Source of the DNA: an uncultured Ignavibacteria bacterium
GTDB taxonomy: Bacteria; Bacteroidota; Ignavibacteria; Tepidaquicellales; Tepidaquicellaceae
Length of the DNA stretch: 12,923 nt
Assembly: GCA_937924675.1 (NCBI GenBank)
Contig: CALEVL010000129.1
Location: 1 to 12,923, forward strand
Reading direction: 5' to 3'
The notes below the pieces were generated by a model, which was given only the letters and a program-made list of their open reading frames with translations, was not told where the DNA came from and searched no databases. The translations under genes and the position numbers were made by a program. This document shows, one piece after another, positions 6,881-12,923 of this stretch. Position 1 is the first letter of the stretch. Each line of letters begins with the position of its first letter.

Positions 6881-8269
6881 CTACTTTCCTATGCAAAACG
6901 ACCCGAATATATTATTCAGGATCTCATCGTTTGTTATCTCGCCCGTGATCTCACCGAGATGATTCATTGCGGCGCGAAGATCAACGGAGATGAACTCTCC
7001 GCTTACGCCGTCATCAATTGATTTAGCCGCATTCATAAGAGAAGCTGTTACATTTTCAAGACAGAGCTTGTGACGAAGATTAGTCAACACGATATCACCC
7101 GTGCTCACATTCTTTTGGGCAGACAATGCTTTCTCTGTCATTCTTTTGCGAAGTGTTTCTAGAGATTTCTCGTCAAAGACAGAAACGCTGATCGCATTGT
7201 CATGGGTATCGTGACCGGCGATATCAGATTTAGAAAACACAAGTATGGATTTCTCTGCATCAAAACTTTCTCTGAATGTTCTTTCTTCTTCATTTGCTTC
7301 CTGAACCGGAAGACTCGAATCAATCAGGTACAAAGCAAGATCAGCTTCAGAGATCTTCCTGTAACTTCTTTTGATCCCTTCAGATTCTATTTCATCATGC
7401 GATGAACGAATGCCTGCGGTATCAATCAGCTTGAACAACACACCGTTTATCACAAGACTTTCCTCAAGGTAATCTCTTGTAGTTCCGGCAATTCCGCTGA
7501 CGATTGCGCGATCGCTGTCAAGCAACTTATTGAAAAGAGAAGACTTGCCGCTGTTTGGTTTTCCGGCAATCACAAGCGACACACCTTCTCTGATAACTTT
7601 TCCTGCAACGTATGAATCTATGATCCTCATGATTCTGATACAAAGATCACTTATCATGTTTCTGATCTCCTGCTTGTTTACAAACTCCAGTCCTTCTTCC
7701 GCAAAGTCAAGTTCAAGCTCTACAAGTGATGTTATTCTTATCAGCTCGGCTCTTGCATCGGCAACAAACTTTGACAATTCTCCTTCCAACTGTTTCAGCG
7801 AAGACTGATGTGCAGATTCTGTTTTTGATTTAATTAAGTCAGCAACTGCTTCAGCTTGCGACAGATCGATCTTCCCGTTGAGAAATGCGCGCTTCGTAAA
7901 TTCACCCGGCCCGGCATGCCGCGCTCCGAAGCTTAAAGTAAGTGAGAGGATAGAGCGCGCAATGTATGAACCACCGTGACAAGAAAGTTCAATCACATCT
8001 TCACCTGTATAAGAATGCGGTGCTTTGAAAATCGTTAACAAGCATTCATCAATGAGTTTCTCATTGTCAATAATATAGCCGAAGTGAACAGTGTGTGAAT
8101 GTAAATCCTCCGTTCGCAAAGTTACAGAAGACTCTTTATGTTTGAAGAATATCTTCGATGCTATGCTGAAAGCATCCTTTCCGGAAATTCTTATGACAGA
8201 AATTCCTCCTTCTCCCATTGGAGTTGCAATTGCAGCGATAGTGTCGTTAAGTGATTGTTGAATTAACAT
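6881..8269 (-). CDS. mnmE: tRNA-modification GTPase MnmE
   Basis: With MnmG, MnmE installs the carboxymethylaminomethyl (or aminomethyl) group at U34 of certain tRNAs, using a folate one-carbon unit. The 462 residues match the usual length of about 450-460. The N-terminal folate-binding domain begins DTIAAIATPMGEGGISVIR and contains GPGEFTKRAFLNGKIDL at about 120-137. The inserted G domain has G1 GKPNSGKSS (236-244), G2 AGTTRDY (261-267) and G3 DTAG (283-286). The G4 position reads SKSD (346-349) instead of the usual NKxD. The C-terminus FCIGK carries the family's conserved Cys (C459). The ATG at 8267-8269 gives a standard N-terminus. It lies 45 bp downstream of the permease gene and is probably transcribed with it. 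Its partner gene mnmG is not in the window. Confidence 0.97.
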   Translation of the reverse strand: MLIQQSLNDTIAAIATPMGEGGISVIRISGKDAFSIASKIFFKHKESSVTLRTEDLHSHTVHFGYIIDNEKLIDECLLTIFKAPHSYTGEDVIELSCHGGSYIARSILSLTLSFGARHAGPGEFTKRAFLNGKIDLSQAEAVADLIKSKTESAHQSSLKQLEGELSKFVADARAELIRITSLVELELDFAEEGLEFVNKQEIRNMISDLCIRIMRIIDSYVAGKVIREGVSLVIAGKPNSGKSSLFNKLLDSDRAIVSGIAGTTRDYLEESLVINGVLFKLIDTAGIRSSHDEIESEGIKRSYRKISEADLALYLIDSSLPVQEANEEERTFRESFDAEKSILVFSKSDIAGHDTHDNAISVSVFDEKSLETLRKRMTEKALSAQKNVSTGDIVLTNLRHKLCLENVTASLMNAAKSIDDGVSGEFISVDLRAAMNHLGEITGEITNDEILNNIFGSFCIGK

Positions 8270-8314
8270 TTCAAGGATTGAGTTTCAATTTCGTTTTGTT
8301 CTAATCTGTGTGTT

Positions 8315-9322
8315 TCAAACATTAAGTGACTTTGAATTTCCTTTCATCATCAGCCAAATAAATACAGGAGCTCCTATGAATGAAGTTACAATTCCAAGCG
8401 GGATTTCAGCGGGCGCAATTATTGTCCTTGCAATCGTATCAGAGATCAGCATAAAACTTGCTCCCATAAGAACTGAACAAGGAACTGAATAGCGGTAATC
8501 ATTTCCGATCAAAAGCCGAGAGAGGTTGGGCACAATCAAACCCGCGAAACTAACTATGCCGGCTACCGATACAGCTCCTGCCGCAAGCAAAGAAGATGCA
8601 AGAATAGCAAGTTTTTGAAATCTCTTGACATCAAGTCCCAACGATGAAGACATCTCTTCACCAAAATTCATAATGTTAAGATCCTTGGATAGGATCATTG
8701 ACAGTGTGATGCCCGCTGCAATGAATGGAACTGCCGCATAAAATTCATTCCATCCTCTTCCGGAGAGTCCTCCGTTAAGCCAGTAGAGTATCTGCGTAAG
8801 TGAGCTCCCTGAAACGAGCATGAGAAAACCGTTGAGAGCAGATATCAATGCGCTGAATGCAATACCGGTAAGTATGATCACGTTTGATGAGACATATCCT
8901 GTTGATCTTCTGCCAAGTCTTCCCGCCGTGAAAAAAATCAATGCTGTAGAAGATACAGCAAACACGAAGGAAACAGGCATCAGTAAAGAGAATGAAAATG
9001 CAGCCGGCAGCATAAAGACCATGATAGCTCCGAGTCCTGCTCCCGCAGAGATTCCAAGCAATCCCGGTTCCGCAAGATTATTTCTCAGCGCTGCCTGCAG
9101 TATCATTCCTGCACATGACAATGCAGAGCCGACAATTATCGCATTCAAAATCCTCGGAAGACGAATTCTGTGCAGTATGACTGAATAAGCTTCGCTGTTT
9201 CCAAAGAGTGCTGAGACCAAATCTCCTGGCGGTATTTTAACTGAGCCGAGAGCCAGCGAGATAACAGCGCTGAAAATCAGCAGCAATGTCATCAGAAAAA
9301 GCGTGAGGAATTTTTTAGACAA
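8315..9322 (-). CDS. FecCD/BtuC-family ABC transporter permease
   Basis: A 335-residue inner-membrane permease of the family that imports iron-siderophore, heme or cobalamin, working with a periplasmic binding protein and an ATPase. Hydrophobic segments fill most of the protein. Family signatures are RLPRILNAIIVGSALSCAG near 53-71, PGLLGISAGAGLGA near 86-99, GIVSFAGLIVPNLSRLLIG near 255-273 and PAEIPLGIVTSFIGAPVF near 304-321. The start is a TTG at 9320-9322, chosen because it adds a Lys-Lys anchor before the first TM helix; the alternative ATG at 9290-9292 would cut into that helix. Neither the ATPase nor the binding protein is encoded in the window, and mnmE follows directly, so this permease stands apart from its partners here. 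The substrate (Fe-siderophore or B12) cannot be assigned. Confidence 0.92.
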   Translation of the reverse strand: MSKKFLTLFLMTLLLIFSAVISLALGSVKIPPGDLVSALFGNSEAYSVILHRIRLPRILNAIIVGSALSCAGMILQAALRNNLAEPGLLGISAGAGLGAIMVFMLPAAFSFSLLMPVSFVFAVSSTALIFFTAGRLGRRSTGYVSSNVIILTGIAFSALISALNGFLMLVSGSSLTQILYWLNGGLSGRGWNEFYAAVPFIAAGITLSMILSKDLNIMNFGEEMSSSLGLDVKRFQKLAILASSLLAAGAVSVAGIVSFAGLIVPNLSRLLIGNDYRYSVPCSVLMGASFMLISDTIARTIIAPAEIPLGIVTSFIGAPVFIWLMMKGNSKSLNV

Positions 9323-9382
9323 TAATTAATTTGTTTTAATAAGCCCTTGTTTACAATATATTAAATCGAACAGCTTAGCATA
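9323..9382. promoter_or_regulatory. Divergent promoter region, permease versus kinase
   Basis: The 60-bp gap separates two divergently transcribed genes and must hold or border both promoters. It is very A/T-rich. AATATATT at 9355-9362 is palindromic and could supply a -10/-7-like element in either direction (TATATT at 9357-9362 on plus; TATATTG at 9354-9360 on minus). No correctly spaced -35/-33 element could be assigned for either strand. Confidence 0.3.
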
Positions 9383-10591
9383 ATGAACAAATTTGGGTCG
9401 TTAAACATAAAAGTGGCTCTCATGGTCGCGGGGATTCTTATTGCCCTCGCGGTTCTTTTCTATACACAATTGCTTGCGCAGAAGATACAGAAAAGGGAGA
9501 GAGACATTGCAGGTCTGTATGCAAAATCAATGGAATACCTTGCAAACGATGAGAATTCATCCGGAGAATACGGTTTCATTTTTGATCAGATAATTCCTCA
9601 GATTGACTTTCCGATAATCGCAACTGACAGAGAGAGAAAAGAAATAATCTTAACAAAGAACGTTAAGTATGATACAACACTTTCTCAGGACAAGGTCAAT
9701 AAGATACTGCTTGAAAGAGCAAAGGAAATGGCGGAGATCAATCCGCCGATTGTTGTTTCATACAAAGATTCCATCATTCTGAATTATGTTCACTACGGGC
9801 AATCTGATCTTGTTACCGAACTCAAGATGCTTCCCGTATTCGAAGTACTTGTTGCGGCATTCTTTATTCTTCTCGGCTACATTGGATTTTCTTACATAAA
9901 GAGAACTGAGCAAAGCAATATCTGGGTTGGACTCTCACGCGAAACAGCACATCAGCTTGGGACTCCGCTCACATCACTTCTCGGCTGGGCAGAAATGTTG
10001 AAGAATGTTGAACCTCAGACAGAAGCTTTGAATGAGATCACTGATGAGATCAGCAATGACCTTGATAAGCTTAACAAGATCGCGGGAAGGTTTTCTAAGA
10101 TTGGCTCACAACCTAAACTGGACAAAGAGAATGTAGCAGATGTTATACAGAAAGTTGCAGACTATTTTGAGAAGAGAATTCCTACACTTATCAGCTCCGA
10201 TGGTATTGCGACAAAGAAAGTCAAGGTTCAGATCAAGAGCACCGGAGATTTAACGGCAAGCATAAACAAGGATTTGTTTGAGTGGGTTATAGAAAACCTG
10301 ATGAAGAATGCTCTTGATGCAATGGAACGGAAAGACGGAAGCATAATATTCAATATAACAGGATCTCATGGTGAAGTTCAAATTGATGTTACTGACAACG
10401 GGAAAGGAATTGATTCAAAGTATAAAAAGGATGTATTCAGGCCAGGATATTCCACCAAGGTCCGGGGATGGGGTTTAGGGCTTAGCCTGTCGAAGAGGAT
10501 CATTGAGGATTATCACAAAGGAAAGCTATTGCTTGTGGAATCTGCACCGGGCAAAGGCACAAAATTCAGGATCAAACTTCACAGGGATTAA
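9383..10591 (+). CDS. Membrane sensor histidine kinase without receiver or HAMP
   Basis: A 402-residue two-TM sensor kinase. TM1 spans about 9-29 and TM2 about 149-172, leaving an extracytoplasmic sensor region of about 115 residues that I cannot assign to a named fold. The phospho-acceptor is H190 in SRETAHQLGTPLTSLLGW, a Gln/Gly variant of the more common HELRTPL. The ATPase domain has an N-box (ENLMKNALDAM, N305 and N309), G1 DNGKGID (338-344), an F-box (VFRPGYSTK), G2 GWGLGLSLS and G3 GKGTKF. No HAMP or receiver domain is visible, and no response-regulator gene is next to it. The stimulus and partner are therefore unknown. The next gene begins about 25 bp downstream and is probably in the same transcript. 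Confidence 0.92.
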   Translation: MNKFGSLNIKVALMVAGILIALAVLFYTQLLAQKIQKRERDIAGLYAKSMEYLANDENSSGEYGFIFDQIIPQIDFPIIATDRERKEIILTKNVKYDTTLSQDKVNKILLERAKEMAEINPPIVVSYKDSIILNYVHYGQSDLVTELKMLPVFEVLVAAFFILLGYIGFSYIKRTEQSNIWVGLSRETAHQLGTPLTSLLGWAEMLKNVEPQTEALNEITDEISNDLDKLNKIAGRFSKIGSQPKLDKENVADVIQKVADYFEKRIPTLISSDGIATKKVKVQIKSTGDLTASINKDLFEWVIENLMKNALDAMERKDGSIIFNITGSHGEVQIDVTDNGKGIDSKYKKDVFRPGYSTKVRGWGLGLSLSKRIIEDYHKGKLLLVESAPGKGTKFRIKLHRD

Positions 10592-10615
10592 TCATGCATA
10601 ATTTTCTAAAGTAAT

Positions 10616-12923
10616 TTGCAGGAAGAGATTACACAGGAAGCAGAAGTAAGTTCAGGCGACAAAAGATTTTACTATGTATTCTTGTCGAGCACAGCAATTC
10701 AGATCGCAGTCCTTCTTCTGCTGAAATTTGCATTTCAGTTCATCCTCCTTTCTTCAGGCTACAGGTGGCTTTCAGCTGATGATTTTTGCAGAACCGTAAA
10801 GTCGTTCGAATGGCTTCAGAATCCCGTAGTAAATTCAGGAGTTTGGCTTACACCTCATTTCTGGATCAACGGCATTGTCATGTACTTTGTTAAGGATCTT
10901 TTTACCGCTGCACTGATAGTGAATTTTATCTTCTCAGCACTCACTGTTCCGTTCTTCTACAAAATAGTTGAAATGTCTTTTGATAGGAAGACAGCATTCT
11001 TCTCGACTCTAATATTCTGTTTGTTTCCGTTTCAGGTTTGGCTCAGCATTTCAGGACTTCCGGAATCTATCTTCTTCTTTTTCATTGTTACAGGAATTTA
11101 CTTTTTCATGAAATGGAAGTGCGATGGAGAACTTACAATATTTCTTTTCCTCAGCGCATTTTCATTTGCATTCTCAAACGGTTTCCGTTACGAGGGATGG
11201 CTGTTCAGCGGTGTTTTTGTGTTGATGACTTTGCTTGATGTACTGAAGGAAAGAAAGTTAACACGAAAGATCATAAAGAATTTTTTCATCTCACTTATTT
11301 CTTTCACTACGATTGCATGGTGGCTAATACAGAATTACGTAGACCATGGTAACGTTTTTTTCTTTGCAGAAGAGACCACAAAGATATTCAAGGAGTTCAA
11401 TACTGCCGGTTTCTTACAGAGACTGGTTCAGTATCCTACATTTATTTTTTTTATAGCTCCTCTCACAACATTCTTTGCACTGAAGAGCTGTTTTGAAACT
11501 CTTAAAGCTCCCGGTATAACTCCCGCCAAGATTTTCCTGTTATTCAATTTACTTGAGCTATCTCTTCTTATGCTTCAGGGAATACTTGGAACAGGCGGCA
11601 CGAATATGATCTCGCGTTACATAGTCATAAATGCATTGTTGTTTGTGCCATTTGCCGTAAATCAGGCATTTGAGTTTAGAAAACCGATTGCGGTATCTTT
11701 ACTTGGATTGATGCTCTTAGTGAATATTGTCTGGAGCTTCTATTATCCTCAGCCGTTCAGAGAAGATACATTCGAAGTAGGTAAATTGCTCAGAGATATT
11801 GGGTCTAAAGCCGAGCCGCAAGACGACAGAAAAATCTACTTTGAAGAAGTGGAAGGTTACTTTGATGTTTTTGCAGTTCAATCCTTGTCAAACCATCCGG
11901 ACAAATTTGTGCTTGGTGATTTTCCTACACAGAAAACAGCGGACAAGAAGAAGGGGAGAAAGAAGAATCAGCCTACTGAGGAAGAGCTTGACATTCTTGA
12001 ACTTCGAAACTACCTATCGAAAAATAAGATCAAGCTTGCCATTGTCAAAAGCGATTCATACAGTGAAAAGCTTAAGAAACTTAGTTTCAAGAATGAAGAC
12101 ATTGGAGATTACAAACTGTTCTATGTAGATCCTGTCGGTTCCTCAATGAATGATTCATCATCATCTATATTGGAGAAAAATGCAATCAAACTCTCTGAAA
12201 ATCCGGAGACGGTAAATTTCGGCAAGCTTCTTGCATTATCTAGATACAGCATTGACAATACAAACTTTGGATTGAATCCTCAGACAGTGGTACTTACATG
12301 GAGTGCAATTGATCCGTACCTGCTCGACAGCATTGATTATGAGAACATGGATTATGACCGTTACATGTCGGTTGTAAGCTTACGCTCGGTTGAAACGGAC
12401 TCTTCGGTATTCAACACTTATACAAAGATCTTCTCCGACAGGAATGTGGAAGAAATGCTTGAAGAAAACACAATACGAAACATAGTTGTGCTGAAGCCGT
12501 TTGCTCTCTTGCATTACTCAAAAAAATATAGCGGTTCACCGTTTGACGGTGGAGTCTACTATGTTGATATTAGACTGCGAGATAATAAGACAAATAAGGA
12601 TCTGATCGTATATAAGGGTGACAGTTTAATGAAGCCGGATACGACAAATCTTTTTACCAGAGTTAATACAAGTCAGATAAAAGATACTTTGACTGCTGCA
12701 TTGAAGACCGCCAGACGGGTTCCGGCAAAAGCCAAGGAAAACATGCTGAAGAGTTATACGATTGGTACGATCATAGCCATGTTTCCCGATACTGATTTCA
12801 GCAAAGTTGTGGGTAAATCAAGCGATGAGATTTACAGAATGCTCATGCGAAACGGCATGCAGGTATTCTTCTCCCAGAGATATCAGGGAGATCAGTTTCT
12901 TAATTGGGTGTTCAATTATTTCT
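10616..12923 (+). CDS. Large GT-C-like multi-pass membrane protein (3' partial)
   Basis: A frame stays open from an in-frame stop at 10607-10609 to the window end: 769 codons from the TTG at 10616-10618, the best available start, since the first in-frame ATG (10880) would delete TM1 and the key motif. An amphipathic start is followed by a TM helix (residues about 18-46) and then RWLSADDFCRT, with D55-D56 in the first loop. An acidic pair there is the hallmark of GT-C glycosyltransferases (PMT/ArnT-like), which use polyprenyl-phosphate sugars. Further hydrophobic segments continue to about residue 375 (LLVNIVWSFYYPQPF). A long soluble region follows, with a Lys-rich linker near 438-450 (KKKGRKKNQ). 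The family is inferred from topology and the DD motif only. It lies 24 bp after the kinase gene. The C-terminus is outside the window, and the start may involve a frameshift. Confidence 0.75.
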   Translation, partial: MQEEITQEAEVSSGDKRFYYVFLSSTAIQIAVLLLLKFAFQFILLSSGYRWLSADDFCRTVKSFEWLQNPVVNSGVWLTPHFWINGIVMYFVKDLFTAALIVNFIFSALTVPFFYKIVEMSFDRKTAFFSTLIFCLFPFQVWLSISGLPESIFFFFIVTGIYFFMKWKCDGELTIFLFLSAFSFAFSNGFRYEGWLFSGVFVLMTLLDVLKERKLTRKIIKNFFISLISFTTIAWWLIQNYVDHGNVFFFAEETTKIFKEFNTAGFLQRLVQYPTFIFFIAPLTTFFALKSCFETLKAPGITPAKIFLLFNLLELSLLMLQGILGTGGTNMISRYIVINALLFVPFAVNQAFEFRKPIAVSLLGLMLLVNIVWSFYYPQPFREDTFEVGKLLRDIGSKAEPQDDRKIYFEEVEGYFDVFAVQSLSNHPDKFVLGDFPTQKTADKKKGRKKNQPTEEELDILELRNYLSKNKIKLAIVKSDSYSEKLKKLSFKNEDIGDYKLFYVDPVGSSMNDSSSSILEKNAIKLSENPETVNFGKLLALSRYSIDNTNFGLNPQTVVLTWSAIDPYLLDSIDYENMDYDRYMSVVSLRSVETDSSVFNTYTKIFSDRNVEEMLEENTIRNIVVLKPFALLHYSKKYSGSPFDGGVYYVDIRLRDNKTNKDLIVYKGDSLMKPDTTNLFTRVNTSQIKDTLTAALKTARRVPAKAKENMLKSYTIGTIIAMFPDTDFSKVVGKSSDEIYRMLMRNGMQVFFSQRYQGDQFLNWVFNYF

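Noticed and set aside
8315..8492. Plus-strand 60-codon frame at the 3' end of the permease gene
   Set aside because: It is antisense to the conserved C-terminal PAEIPLGIVTSFIGAP region of the permease.
8820..9188. Open plus-strand frame of 122 codons
   Set aside because: It is antisense to the FecCD permease, whose family motifs are clear. Long antisense frames are common opposite hydrophobic genes.
11038..12128. Plus-strand frames at 11038-11238 and 11799-12128
   Set aside because: They sit in another frame inside the large uninterrupted membrane-protein gene (10616 to the window end), which has consistent TM segments.
1..12923. CRISPR arrays, tRNA/rRNA genes, insertion sequences, attachment sites
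   Set aside because: I saw no regularly spaced repeats, no transposase or integrase motifs and no tRNA-like cloverleaf in the gaps, which apart from the first 333 bases are all under 100 bp.

Overview
The window looks like a chromosomal segment of an FCB-group bacterium, Bacteroidota or Ignavibacteria-like. The evidence is indirect. GC content is moderately low. Starts are preceded by A/T-rich leaders with no Shine-Dalgarno sequence. The histidine kinase has the H-box 'AHQLGTPLTSL', a form I associate with this group. The genus cannot be read from the sequence.

Layout. (1) Positions 1-333 hold no convincing gene, only a possible degenerate minus-strand reading frame and a good promoter at 286-317. 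(2) Positions 334-6789 hold four plus-strand genes: a papain-like protease fused to an alpha/beta hydrolase, a stand-alone caspase-like protease, a second caspase fused to a peptidoglycan-binding domain and a GH19 lysozyme/chitinase domain, and an ATP-grasp ligase of the PGM1 (pheganomycin peptide ligase) type. The first three are 26 and 29 bp apart. The fourth follows after 83 bp, and a strong intrinsic terminator closes the block at 6820-6864. (3) Positions 6881-9322 on the minus strand hold a FecCD-type ABC permease followed by the tRNA-modification GTPase gene mnmE. (4) From 9383 on the plus strand there is a two-TM sensor histidine kinase, then a large membrane protein that runs off the window. 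I read the membrane protein as a GT-C-fold glycosyltransferase-like protein of at least 769 codons, with no ATG at its start.

The block at 334-6789 is the accessory part and the best candidate for an undescribed system. It combines two proteolytic folds (papain and caspase), a lipase/esterase-like domain, a cell-wall lysin and a peptide-forming ligase. None of the proteins shows a signal peptide. Every enzymatic domain keeps its recognisable catalytic residues. The two caspases are tandem paralogues, about 60% identical by eye over the first 140 residues. The lysin of the second begins just past the point where the first protein ends. A plausible but unproven reading is a proteolytically controlled lysis, self-killing or antagonism module, with the ligase making or modifying a peptide. 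The rest of the window is ordinary housekeeping and envelope functions.
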